Part shown: in pieces, positions 31,531 to 44,800 of the stretch
How the letters are laid out: each line of letters opens with the position of its first letter
Numbering within the stretch: the stretch's first letter is position 1
Notes under the pieces: generated by a model
What the model was told of the DNA's origin: nothing
Database searches by the model: none
What the model saw: the letters and a program-made list of their open reading frames with translations, nothing else
Program-made: the position numbers and the translations under genes
Assembly (NCBI RefSeq): GCF_026151205.1
Contig: NC_087080.1
Location: forward strand, 2,025,096-2,089,095
Source of the DNA: Bolinopsis microptera
Lineage: Eukaryota; Ctenophora; Tentaculata; Lobata; Bolinopsidae
Reading direction: 5' to 3'
Length of the DNA stretch: 64,000 nt

Positions 31531-34500
31531 AGTTTTTGAATCATCGGGGGGAATACTCTGCCCCTGTTATCGGGACGCTTTGTTTGGAAACTTGGTTGAT
31601 CCTATTTGTTTTTTTTTTGGAAAAAACCCCCGCTGTTATTTGGGCACGTGTTTTTTTTGGTACGTTTTTTTAAGGGTTTTATTGTAAAAACGCTTAAACA
31701 CTTGAGGGATTTTAGAATACCTTACAACGAGAAGGGGGGGAAATTCGATTTTTTTTTTTTGTTGGGTGTGGAAAAATATTTAAACTTATGTCTAGGGTTT
31801 TAAAAGGGGTTTCCGGGGATTGGGGCATACAAAATTGCTAAGAAATAAAAGCCCGTTTTTTCGTTTTTAAAAATGCTTTTTTAAAATTTTTTTCTAAAGT
31901 TTACATTCTCAAATACAGATAATATTTTTTTTACTCCCTCAAATTTTTTAAAAAATTATAAAAAAAGTTTTAGTTTTAAAGGGTTTTAAACAGGGTCAAA
32001 TTTTAATATAAGCAAAAATTTTTAAAAAAAAATTTAAAAAAAACTTATTTAAAAATTTTTTCTGATTTTTTTACTTTGTACACGGGTTCTTGTTTCATGG
32101 TAAAAATATGAAAAAAATCATCCCTACTTTATTGATTTTTTCAAATTTTAACCCCAAAAGGCATCTTTTATTTTTTAAATTAAACCCCAATTTTTAACTA
32201 CTAATAAAAATAATTTTTAAATTTCCACTAAAAAAATTTGGGGATTCTTTCCAAACGCATGAAAAAACTTTAAAAATTAAAAAGGGGCCCTTTAAAACAA
32301 AGTACACGGGAACCGGGAAAAATTGCAATTTGGAAAGTAGCCTTCCCTTTCCCAAAAAAAAACCCTTATTGAAAATTAAATTTTAAAAACCAAGATAAAA
32401 ACTTTCCGACCCCAAAACCGGGACAAATTCAAATTAGCAATTCTCCGTTGCTTATGAAGCGCTATCCAAAAAACGAAAATCTTCCCCCGCTAATGTTTTT
32501 TAAAAAGGGTTCGAGAATGAACAAAAACGTTTATTATATACAAAAGAGTTAAGCTCTCCAAGCAAATTTTTCAGCAAAACTTTTAACACTGCGATAGGAA
32601 TGTTTCCGATGATTCGCTGTTGTTTCTACATTTGTCACACCCTTGGGGGTTGTTAAAAAAAACACTACGGGACGTGTTTTGCCTTTGCTGGGTAAACATG
32701 ATGTTAAACTCACGATTTTTTAAAAGTCGTAGTTTTTATAGTCTACTTTCTAAATTGTAGTAGTTGTTTGCAAACCCCAGGGGAAATTCTTTAAGGGCGG
32801 GGCCCCTAAAAAGGTTTCCCCTAAATCGTTTTTAATTATTTTGCTTTTTTTTATCCCTTTTAAAGGGTTTGGCGGGGTTTTCCTTATATTTTAGTTTATA
32901 TAAGAAACAATGTGATTATGTGGGGAGAGTAGGGAAATTTAGGCTTTCTTCCAAGCTTAGTATTAATGTCGTGTTGGAGGGTTAACATGAGGAAAAAAAT
33001 TTGAGGGGGGTGCCAACCCCATCGATGGCCCATGGGCCATTTAACCAAAAAATTTAGGAAAAAAAAATGGCTAAAATTTTAGCATTTTAAATTTTTTTAA
33101 AATTTTTTGGGGAAAAAATTGGGAAAAAAATAAAATTTATTATTTTGGGTACGTACCATTTTTTAAAACTCTAAATTTAGCTGAAAAAATAGCTGGATAT
33201 TTTGGGCCCTGTTGTCCAAAAGTTAAAGGGAAAAAAATTTTCCCTTTCGTGGGGGGGCCTTTTTTTAAAAAATTTGGAAAAAATTAACCCTTTTTTAAAT
33301 TTTTTGGGAAATTTAAAAAGGACTAATTTAAAATTGTATCCCGGGTTTTTCGAAAAAATTAAAATCCGTTTGACAATTTTCCCAAACCAAAAAACGTTAA
33401 AACTTTTTCAAAACGTTAAATTTAAAAAGCCCAAAATTAAAAAAGAAGAATATCCAAAAACCGGGAAAAAGGAACACTTTAAAGATTAACGAAAAACCCC
33501 CCCCCCTTAAAACTATTGATAAAATAGCAGGGGTTTGGGTTCTCGAGGTACGTTTTGGGGGGTTTTTGGAGTACCGGGGCCAAACGTTTGCACCCTCCAG
33601 AATCTGTGGTCACCGGGCCAGTGAAACCCCATCGTGTTAGCAGGTTTCACCTCACCTGCTGTGTTTAACGCTGGACGGGTTTTTACAGGGCAAAGGGTTT
33701 CAAATTTTGATTTGGAATTTATTTTAAATTTTTAAAAAAATTAAACCCTTATTCCCCGATTTCAAATCAAATTAAAAAATTCCCAAATTCCCAATCAAAA
33801 GGAATATGGACTAAAAGCTAAAAAAATATTTATACAAGTCCGTTCCATGCTAAAACCCTTTTTTTGCGAAAGCACCCAAAGCAGACCCCAGGTACCAACC
33901 CAAAATTGGGGGAAGCGTAGGTTTCCCACCCCTGCTCCAAAGTTTGAGAGACTGAAAATTCCTCTGTGACGTCATTTAAACAGATAACTTATTGTTTTTT
34001 TCCTAAAGGGTTTTTAAATCGGTCCAGCTCGCTCGTATGTCCGGATTTACAGATTTGAAAGGGGGAGTGGAGATTAGATTTTATGGGCCTTACAAAATTA
34101 AGAATTTTTAAATTTCTTAATTTTTAAAAATTTTTTTTTGGGGTTTAAACCCCCCCTTTAAAAAAACAGCCCCCTTTAAAAAGCCACTCTTTATTGAATA
34201 GATCCATCTTTTTTAGAAAATATCTTTTCCTAATCATTTGTAATCCTAAAAAATAAAAAAAAAACATTCGGGGCCCCGCCACATCCCGAAATTGAATCTT
34301 AAAGGTGCCATTAAAGGGCCCTTATTTTTTACTTTGTACGAAATTTTTTTTCTTCTGGAAAAAAAAAGGGCCCAATTTTTTAAAATCTGGGAAATTATTA
34401 TTTAAATTTAGTTTTTTGGGCTAGGATTTGGGATATTTACTATTTTAGCAAAATTTGACATATGACGGAGAAAATGGAAGTTATACATTAATCAATTTCT

Positions 34501-37500
34501 ACCCTCCCCTAAAATTTTCAAATGGCCCCCCCCCTAAAATGTAATTTTTTCAGGGTTCTGGCTTTGAGATCCAAAACACCAAAAAAATGGAGGTTCCCCC
34601 CCCATTTTAAAAAATCAATTTAGCATTTTAAAGGTAAAATTGGAAAAACTTTGGCAGCTAAGGAATTTGTTTTTTTTTATTTAATTGCAATAAACTTCCC
34701 TTCAAAAGCTAATTAACCCCCCAAAAAAGTCCTTTTTAAAATGTTTAAATTTACTCAGGGGTTTTCCTAAGATGCAATGTTTCTCACATTTAGTTTAAAA
34801 AGTTGATGTTATTAATTAAAAGTGCCAAAACAAGGCTATTATCGCACACCCTGCGAAACCCAAAAAAAAAAATTTACATTTTTGGGGGGGAAAAAAAAAG
34901 ACATTTAGGGGGGGGTTTTCAAGGTTTTTCCATAAAATGTAAATACCAAAAACCGTTTTTTTTTACTTTTAATTTTTTCTAAAAAAAAAGCAGGCCCAAA
35001 TTTGTCTATAGAGAAGGTCAGATCGTTTTTTTGGGTTTGGCCTTTTTGTTAAAATAAAAGGGCAACTTTAAAAATTTCCAAAATGCCCGGTGATGTTTAA
35101 AAAACCCAAAAAATTTAAAAATTAAAAAAATGCAAAATTTTCACAAAGGGTTTAAAAACATTGAAAACCCCTTTTTTTGTTTGGGCCCTTTTGGGTTGTT
35201 TTATTGTTTTTGGGGAAAATGGGTTTTAATACCCAAGGGAATTTTTTACTAAAAATGATATTGAAACGCAATTTTTTAAAATTTTAAATATACCATATAA
35301 AAAATTTTGTTTTTTTTAAAGGCCCGCACCAGCTGCTAAGGTAATTTAAACAGCGGGTCTTGAAAAAGATTCGCCCTAAAACCAGATTAATCCCCTTTAA
35401 AACTATACAGTTTTGTATAAATGAAATTAAAAAGGTTTGATCCTTCGACAAAAAAAAACTAAGGGAAAAGAAGACAAATACTCATAGAGCTAAAATTTTT
35501 TTTTTGCCTAAAAACACGAAAAATATTTAGAAAAATCTTTTTTTCCTCTCAAGGCTACCCAAAACTTCCCTTCACGAAAAAGATTTTTGTCCCCTTTTCA
35601 ATTTCCCGCTCTTTTTTTTGCTCTAGGGGGCAAGTTCTTTACGCGAGCTCTCTCTTCTGCTGTACGTCTGGGGGCGGAAAACCCTCTTAAATCTCTCTGT
35701 TCCCCCCAGTTTACTCGACTTTTTTCAGTAAAATTTTTTTGCACAATCGAAAAAACGGGGAAAAGGAAAAATTTAAAAGGTTTTTGAGGACGGTGATTTC
35801 GTGCCGATTCTACAAAACCTCAACTCGGGGTTTCTCTCCCAAAAGATTCCCAAAACTTAGCGAAAATTTTGTTTTTGTTTTTCCTCATTGGGCCCCTGGG
35901 TAGCCCAAAGACCATGATTTTTTTTCTACCCAAAATCCTCCCCCAAAGCAATTTGTTGGGCAAAATGTTTTTTGGTTTGTAGAAAATGCAGTGAGTTCTC
36001 GATACTACCGGGTTTTCACCCATCGCCCCAAAACTTTGTTTAAAATGAAAAGACTTCTTTTGGGCACCCTCAAAAAAACTCAGTCTTGAGATGTTCGTTT
36101 AAATTTTATTGCCCTTGGAAAATCCTTTTTTTGAAAATAATAGTTGCTCCTGAGTTTTTTTAACTTGGGGCCCGGGGCTGTATCTTTTCCCCGACTGGGT
36201 ACTGGGCTTTTTGTGTACCCTTGGGGTTTGATTTATGTTATGCGTCTCTCAATGAGGCCCGAAGGGGTTGCAAAAAAAATTTGCCCCTAAATTCCCCCTT
36301 GGGTTTCCAAAATTTTTTTCACGCTTCATGATTTTGTTTTTGAAAACAATCGGGCTTTACCAATGTTTACGGTTTTCAAGTAGGAACTTTTTGTCCCTCG
36401 GGCTTTTACTAAGTCAAATTTGAAACGTTTTGTTTCTGTCGGCATTAAACGTTGTCAGTTATACACGTGTATAGTTTCCGTTTTTAAAAAAGCTGTGCTG
36501 CGGGGTATGAGTTTGTTGTTGAGTTTATTTAAGCCTGCTGATTAAAAGAAAGGGACAAATTTGCAACGAAATAAAAGGTGTATAACTGCACTGGGAAAAA
36601 AAAAAAAAAAAAAGATTTTAAACTAAATACAGGGTAAAAATTTTTTTGATGGTTACTGTTTTGCCGTTTAAATTTTTGGGTATTCAAAAAAAAAATCCCC
36701 CCAAAGTCACAAAAAAATAAATTGATTAAAAAAACCACCATTTTTTTTTTAACAGAGGGGAAAATTTTGGGCGACACCTTCAGAAAAAAGGTTATATTTG
36801 TTCCGGGGTGGTTAAAATTAAAAATTGAGCAACATTTGAGTGCTACCAACCTGTTTTAGTCGAAGTTTTAGGGGGGGTGCACGGGGGACTTTTGGGGGGG
36901 ATTTCTGTTTTGAGGGACTTCCTTTAGGGAGTGGGAATTTTTTTTCAAGTAGCTTAATGTTTTTTAAAAAGACAAAACTAATAGTAAATTGGGCAAAAAA
37001 TAAAACAGGCCTCCCGGAAAATTTTGTAAATATCACACATATAGAGTTTGAACCCTTTTAGGGGTGGTGTTTTTTTTTTTAAAATGACTCCCTTTCAAAA
37101 GTCCAAAAAAAATTTTACTGATTTTTTTTTCAAAATTTTCCAAAACTTCCTGGAGGCTAGGGAAAAAAAAATTTTTTAAAAATTATTCCTTGACACTTCA
37201 GAACCTGTAAAAATTTGCCCCAAAATCGGCAATCTGGGCTCAAAAAAAAAGGTGACGTTTTTGGGGCGGTTTTCCCGGGAATTGTTCCCCTTGTTTTTTA
37301 GGAATTTGTTTAGGACCATTTTTTTTTGTAGTTTTTAAAAAAAATCTTCGAGGGGTTTTAAAAATGTCATGTTTGGGGGGTTTGTTTTTAAAGTCGAAGG
37401 TTTAAAAAAAACCCATGTTAAAAAATGACCCAAATTTAAACCCGATCGGCTACCCCTTTTAAAGAAACCCCGAACATTTTGATGTTAGGAACCATAAATC

Positions 37501-40239
37501 CATGTGGGGTACAGTAGCAATACCGGTTTTTGTGGGAAGGGTTTGTAGGTTTAGCGGTTGAAACGAGTTAACCTGGAGCATTGACCATGGGGAAAGTCAG
37601 CCATTGCTTGTGAGGCAGCCTTTATCAGCAGTGGCATAAAAAAAGGGTTGCTTGATCTTGTGCTCTTTTCCCAGCTTTTTTTATCAATTTTTCTTTCAGT
37701 CTGAAGTGGGAAGTTGTTACCCTCATAACGAGGAATTATTTTGTGGTCCATTTTTTAAAGTGCCACAATCTGTTTAGTGAAGCTACATGGTCATGATTGA
37801 AAATTATTGCGGTAAAAGATAAAAAGTGGTGGGTTACGCAGCCCAACCCCCCCCCCCCGGGCCCCTCCCATCTCCCCCCTTTTACCAAGCAGCCCCCTTC
37901 TTCCACCCTCTACTTTACTGCACAATTTGGCCATGGGAATACTGTCGTGGTAAGTAAATCTGGGGACCTGTTTGAGCTTGCAGGACATTGTCTTGACCAT
38001 CCCTTCGCTATTCCTGGCAAACAATAGTGTGTGGGGTGACAAACGCAATAGAAAAAAAAAAACGGGGGTTTTTAATTTGAAAATGTTTTGAACAGGGGGA
38101 GGGGTTTTTTTTAATCGATCTATGAATTTTTGGAAAATACAATTCGTTCTCTTCTCCCCCCCTCCCAAATGCTTCTTATTTTGCACGGGGTGTTTGGAGT
38201 TTGGAGATGTTTTGGGAAAAAGCAACCTATCATTTAGCCTTGAACTTATCTCCAAAAAACTATCAAACCTTTAATATCAAAACCCCGTATCCTCAGATGA
38301 TTGCCTCCTCCATCAGTTGAGATGTAGGAGATGGGTTTCCAGAATTGAGCTGTGGGGGATTGTGGGGTATGGGGGCTGGCTCCCTTTCTTACAAGCGGCT
38401 TTCCCGAGGGATACATCCTCAGTCAATAATTTGTAAGGAAACTTTTAATTGTTAACATAATTAGATACTTAGTGGGTTATTACAGCTAGTTTTAAACAAG
38501 AAAAAAAATAAACTAATAAAAAAATATAAACTATTAACTATTTTTATTAGTATTAATAGCTAGAATATAAATATATTTCAATTTCCTTGAGAAAAAAATT
38601 TTTCGGTTGCTGAGGGGCTGAAGAAAGGGTAGTTCAAAGATCATCTTTATAAATTCTACCCCTTTTTCCCACTTCCTGGCCCAAAAAACCCCAAATCTCC
38701 CTGGAACAGTTTTAATTTTTGTACTTTTGAAAACACCCCAGAATCCAGGGGCCTAATTTTCAATAATCTTGATTTTTTAAAAAAACTTAAAGAAAAAGGG
38801 TAGAACTTGTTAAAAAAAAATGAAGTTTCATGAGGGGGAATTTCTAAACAACCCCCTTTAAAGGGGGGGGGGACACTTTTTTCCCAACCCAAAAAAAACT
38901 TAAAAATTTAACCTTTTTTTTATCAGCAGTAGTTTGCGCACAGGGGGGGAGTTGTGGGGGAAATTCTTTTTGGGGGAGCGGGGTAGCAGGGGGGGTGGAG
39001 GGGTGGGGGTTGGGGGCGCTCGGTTTGGCGCTCGGTTAGCACTTGGGGGTTTGCGTTTTTCCTTGGGGTTGGGGGGATTGGCAGGGGGGGGGGAAATTTT
39101 TTCAAGGGGGGGGGGGTTGGGGGGGGGCAGCCCCGTTCTCTGCTTTAAAAATTTTAAATTTGTGCTATTTTTCATGTTTTTTTTAAAATTTGGGGAGTCA
39201 CCTGTCCCCCGCTTTTTTTTCCCCTTTAAAATTTAAAGGGGAGGGGGGGAAACGCATTTCGCCGTGCTGTTTTTTTGGTTTTTTTATCTAAATTTAAAAA
39301 TAAAAAAAATGAAGACTAAGTCACTAAGTAGGGGGTTAAATTTTTTAAAACCAAAAAAAAGGGAAAAAAAACATTTCTTAACTTCGTCGGACACCTCTAA
39401 AAACCAAGGAGCCGGGGGCCCCCCCACCTTGCAGATCCCTTTTCCCCCCCAAAGGCCGGGCAGGGAACAATTCCCATATATCTACAGGTTTTTGTAATTT
39501 TTTTGGGCCTTGTAGGGTGCCCCCACAGATGTTATAAAAAAAACGGGGGGCCACTTGGGTCCCCTACATTTCACTTTACGGGGGAATTTTTTTGTTATTA
39601 GTATTTCAGTTGCTTTGATTTTAGTTTTTAAAAACACTTTTTCAGCACCCCTTTTTCCGGCTTTTTACTTAAATTCAGTTAAAAAAAACCTGAAATGTAA
39701 AATCGGAACCCCCCCAATTTTCAATAAAACAAATACATGATTTTTATCGGGGGGTTTCGGTTATAAAGAGGTTAGTGAGGAGTTTAATCTCTTTTCCAAA
39801 AAAAAACCGCATTTTTCCCAAAAGGTAGCCGAATCAAAAATTTGTGGAGGGCTTTTCCCCCCACTGGGGGGAAATATAGACTCTTGCAAATTAGTATTAT
39901 CGAAAAAAATTACTAAAACTTTTCCATTCTTTGATAGTGACCTCAGCAATACCCTCCCCAATACGGTAGTTTAAAAAGGGAAAAACTACTTTTTGGGCTT
40001 TTGTGTTTTGGTACTGAAGTGTGTAAGTCCGTGAGGGCAGGGGGCACAGGGGATGCTCATTTTTACCGTTGAGAACAGAAACAATCGCCCCAAAAATTTG
40101 TTGGTTTTTTCCTTTATTATAAAAAGGTTTAAAATTTAAAAGAAATTTTATTTTAATAAATTTTTGAGGATTGGCGCTTTAATTTAGTCCCCCTGGGAAA
40201 AACCGTCCAGGATTCTCCGTAACTACTATTAACAAAAAA

Positions 40240-40470
40240 ATAATAGTAACCTGGTTTAAACCTGTTTGACCTTTGTAAAAAACCCCGGGGGCCCCTAGGT
40301 TTTAGAAAAAAACTGGAAAAATTTGGGGGGAAAAACCTATTTAACTGGAAAAACCTTTTGGTAACCGGTAAATTTTGTAACCTGTAACCTGGTTTGGCCC
40401 TTGAAAACCTGGTCAGAAACCTGGTAACCTGGTAACCTAGAAAAACTGGTTTTAAAACCTGGTAAATTTG
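40240..40470 (+). repeat. Degenerate ACCTGGTA tandem repeat at the contig end
   Basis: ACCTGGT or a near variant occurs more than ten times in 230 bp, a short tandem repeat. A repeat like this next to an assembly gap probably explains the break. Confidence 0.65.
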
Positions 40471-40549
40471 GGGGTAAAAAATTAATGTAGAATGTAACTT
40501 ACGTGTCTGGCACGTTTAACGGACCAGTGGTTTAGCGGGGGGGGGGCAT

Positions 40550-40649
40550 NNNNNNNNNNNNNNNNNNNNNNNNNNNNNNNNNNNNNNNNNNNNNNNNNNN
40601 NNNNNNNNNNNNNNNNNNNNNNNNNNNNNNNNNNNNNNNNNNNNNNNNN
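40550..40649. other. Scaffold gap (100 N)
   Basis: Exactly 100 undetermined bases, the usual convention for a gap of unknown length. Orientation and adjacency of the neighbouring contigs are therefore not proven. Confidence 0.99.
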
Positions 40650-41874
40650 AATTGGAGGTCGCGAAAGATACTCAATATCTATTTGTTTGAAGAAAATTGT
40701 GCTGGCCGAAATTAGCGCTAAAAAACCATCCTACAGTCGGCACTCGCGGCTCACTGTCGATGGCGCACTACCTAGCGCCATTTGTTTAAATTAGACCACC
40801 TCTACTTCTAGTAATATGACGGCCTGACGGCCAGCCAGTAAGGTTTTCTGGGAACTATTACTATAGTTTTTATAACTCACAACGTTGCTCTATTAATGTC
40901 TAACCATTAAGCCCTCTCGCTTGCAGTAGCGCGCGACCGCAGTACGCATATACACATGTTGATGTGACATGGCTATGTGAACTCACAAACGTGTTGTAGG
41001 TCTCCATACCAGGTTAAGGTAAACTGTCATAAATGGAATATTTCCCGCTATTTACAATTTAGTACATTTCCCGACATCTAATACTATAAATGTCGCCCCA
41101 TCAGACGTGCTGCGACTTTCACTTGTTATGTTATGTATAACATTTCATAATTAATAAGCTAACAAAATAAAAATTTCAATGTGATAATAAGATGATCAAA
41201 AATATCATTACATTTGTTCATTGAAATTGGGGACCACTACAATGAAAGCTGCTTTTTGAGAAGTTTCTTGAGTGATAAGTGGTCACAACTATTATAGGTC
41301 ACAACCTAAACTTAAAGCTCTTAAACATTAAAGGTAAGTCACCCTAAAAGTGCCCTGTTAAAATTGCAGATCATTTACAAAATTGAAAATGTTACTTTGC
41401 ATATGAGGGACGAGGGTACACTTAAAATTACATCACATGGCCCCCAAGTACACAGAATAATACGTGGCTACTAATTTAGCTGAAAACTGAAAATTATTAC
41501 ATTTAAACCATGCGATACAAAAAATAACTATATGCTCGATTCAACTCTGTTATTCTATTCGTTGGATCTGATTCATAATAACGACATAAACATTTATTTA
41601 ATGATTGTTTATTCAAGTCCCTTTATGGGAAATATTTCATAAGGTCTCTTCTGAGAGAGAAAAAAAATTTAACCGATGACACCATCAAATTTGTTATAAC
41701 CACAAACATTGTGAAATGTCTTAATTCCCGTGATAACGTACACAAAGTGTGGTAAAATACATAGAAGCACAAACGCAAAACCAAGCCGTGCTGCACGCAT
41801 GACGTCACGTTACAACGTCACGCGATGACGTCACGTGATGACGTCACGTGATGGTGCCAAGTCTTGCGATGAGT
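40650..41874. other. Non-coding stretch; downstream of the minus-strand gene
   Basis: No coding exon seen. TTTATT (AATAAA on the minus strand) at 41593-41598 and 41608-41613 lies about 260-280 bp past the stop codon at 41875 and could be its poly(A) signal. Confidence 0.45.
41800..41846. promoter_or_regulatory. Three perfect CRE palindromes (TGACGTCA) in 47 bp
   Basis: TGACGTCA occurs at 41800-41807, 41826-41833 and 41839-41846. The last two belong to a 13-bp tandem unit (CGTGATGACGTCA). CRE is the binding site of CREB/ATF bZIP factors. The location is just past the stop codon of the minus-strand gene, so a role as enhancer or downstream promoter is conjecture; it may only be a minisatellite. 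Confidence 0.45.
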
Positions 41875-44800
41875 TTAACAGAACCAGCTGCACTCTCTTC
41901 TACCACCACTGTGTTGTTTGCCACAGAAACATTTTTCGTTGGCTTTGTTCAAACCCTGGAAAAGAAGGAAATATATAAACAAAACTGATTACCTTACGAG
42001 ACATATTTAAGTGGTACGAAAGTCGGTGGATTTTCGAAAAAAAAGACCATTCTTTCGGACTACCAAAACTTAGGTCACCATCATTATTTTCCCCAGATTA
42101 GTTTTCACGTATTTTCCTTAATTAATATTATGACTTAATCGATTTACTATCAATTTATCAATATAGTAAGTTATAAATATGATTCATCAAACAATTAATG
42201 ATCAACACCAGTATTCGATCATAAATTGCTTTAAATGTTAAAAATGATTTTGGACATTAAAAATAAGCAAGCTCTGTCACTACTTCATTGTTCCCAAATC
42301 ATTCAGGTCACCAGAATTATGTCGAACAAGAATACATCTCGTAAGTTAATGCACGTGTGTTTTTAAGGTTTATAAAAGACTAAATATATTATAAAACAAA
42401 AAATATTCAACTTATTTATCAGATAATTATAAATGAACGATAAATTATCTGCAGCTCACAACCACTTACAGAAGTGTTGGAAGAAGTGTTGCCGGTCCCG
42501 GAAGTGGTTCTCTTGTTGCCGTTGGTGGCAGTCTGTTGCTTAAACATGTTCTGCAGGGCAGACTGGGTATTGTTCTGGGTTTCTTTTGTGGTCCTGAACG
42601 TGGTCAGGTGCTCCGATACCGACTGTCTGGAGGAGATTAGAGTTTAGTTTCTGGGTGATGGAATTGTTAATCAGTGATTGTATGTAATGCAATTTGGGAC
42701 TCAAAAACTATATTATTGAACTTAACCGATAACTGGTACAAATGAGTAGGAATTCAAACTAATTTGCTAAGGAGTTTAAAAGGAATTCAGACTATAATTT
42801 GCTTTATTTCCGTTACAGCATTCGTGGAAACCCCTACCTGTGGTTAGATTCAAGGGTGGTAACTTTTTTGCTGTCGTTGTTCCAGGAATCGAACGTTCCT
42901 CTGAGACCTTGTTTTCCGGTGGGGACAGCCATATTTTATGTGATTTGCAGGGTGCCTTAGCTGAGTGATTATTTAAATGAAACACCAGTACTATCAATGA
43001 TAATTCATTTTAACTTTAAGTTTAAAAGCCAACAAATTCCAACTAACAGACATGATAATAACCTGTTAGGCCGGTTGAAATTGGAAATAAAGTCAGGGAA
43101 AAATGCAAAATAAGAGGAGGTTTATAGGTAATCAAATAGCAAAATTGCCACGCACAAGTCACAACAGTAAATGTAATCAGGCACTACTTTATCTCTTATT
43201 CTGGAATATTATTTTACCAAAACCCATAATCATGGGTAGAGTGGACCGCTGTCAGTGTCTCTCTTTCCCAAACAAAAGGAAATGATATTACTTTGATTGA
43301 CCGTTCTCAAATGCAAAATGATACCGAGAATGAAATCGGTCGCTCGCTTTTCCCATTCATTCACGGCTTACGAATTGTAATAAGTTTCGATTGATTACAT
43401 CAATCAGATGCTGTAAAAATCTCTTTGGGTTGCGTTCGGGTCGATACCTAGTATTTCGGGGTAAGGGTGGTAGTTATTAGTATTACTTATTGAATTAGCT
43501 GAAGTTTATTGAATCTTCATTGCCGAGTACAGCTGCCTTTGGGTAGTTTTTCTTAATCTATTACAATTGTAAATGAATGGGAAAAGCGAGCGACCGATTT
43601 CATTCTCGGTATCATTTTGCATTTGAGAACGGTCAATCAAAGTAATATCATTTCCTTTTGTTTGGGAAAGAGAGACACTGACAGCGGTCCACTCTACCCA
43701 TGATTATGGGTTTTGGTAAAATATCATCTCTTTTTGATTATAATGTCAGGGTACTTTATAAAGTCGAAATATAAACTGATATCTTCATTAATAAGGAGGA
43801 AGTTTCAACGATTTCGAAATCTATCCTTTAAAAACATTTCCTTGTGTTTAGGGAAGCATATCGGTCGATCACTGACTGAATATGCCACTTAATACTCATT
43901 CAAGTTGGCATTAAATTCATATATAATGACATTAAACTGTCGTGGCAATGCAGAATTTGTTGGAAATCACGAATGAGCAAAATTCTCACCTTTCGCACGT
44001 GCAAACTTTGAGCAGACGTTGCGTGCGCATCCAATATTGAATCGCCGTAAATTTTTGCATGTAATTGTTTTATAATTATATATAGCTTGATAAGCATGCA
44101 AAGTTTCAAAGTGTTTTAAGAAGAACTGTAATCACAACGGCACTCTAAAGTTGACAGAAAATGACGAAAACAGCAATTTTCAGTGATTTTAGCGATTTTC
44201 TATCAATTTGGGCGTGTCCCAACGTGTGCAACTTTTCGATTTTCAACTTTAAAACTAGCCTATGACACAATTTATACCTATAGGAAGCAGAACTGAGCTC
44301 CACAACCCAAGGCATGGCCCAACACCAGAGAATACTAAATCGCAAAATTGACGTTTTTATAAAATAATTCTTCAAAAAAGCACAAACTTCAATGACGAAT
44401 ATCTTTATGAAGGAGCAAGCTAGAAAAACTTTCCGGTAGATTTTCAGAATGCTTGAACAATTATCTAAGATGAAAATTTCCTCAGATTTTGAATAAAATT
44501 ACTCCTTAATGGTTTAAAATTAATTTTAAAAGTTATTACTTTGTCAAAAATCAAGTTTTAAAAACGGTTAACTTGATGACGTCATCAAGGGGTGTTTATG
44601 ACGTCATATAATTTTTTTATACAATGTAAACTAAAGTATAAACAATCATTTGCAAGACCTGTGGTCGGAAATGGCTGTATCTTTTATACTTTTGAATCTA
44701 TGGACAATTAAATACAGGTTACAATTGACTGGCAAAGCGTCTATCCCTGAATATATGTATATATGTATCACGACAATCTATCGTAAAACAGGGGTTCTAG

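Larger units (their letters stand above)
27300..40549. other. Low-quality contig end, homopolymer-distorted; no reliable genes
   Basis: From about 27.3 kb the text changes to runs of A, T, G and C of four to ten bases, with many spurious small frames. Cleaner islands occur (about 28380-28440, 29020-29160, 32480-32760, 35580-35800, 37500-37790, 38280-38600) but none gives a recognisable gene. The stretch ends at a 100-N gap, as expected for an unpolished contig terminus. Frames here, such as those near 29009-29437 or 37791-38255, should not be annotated. Confidence 0.75.
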
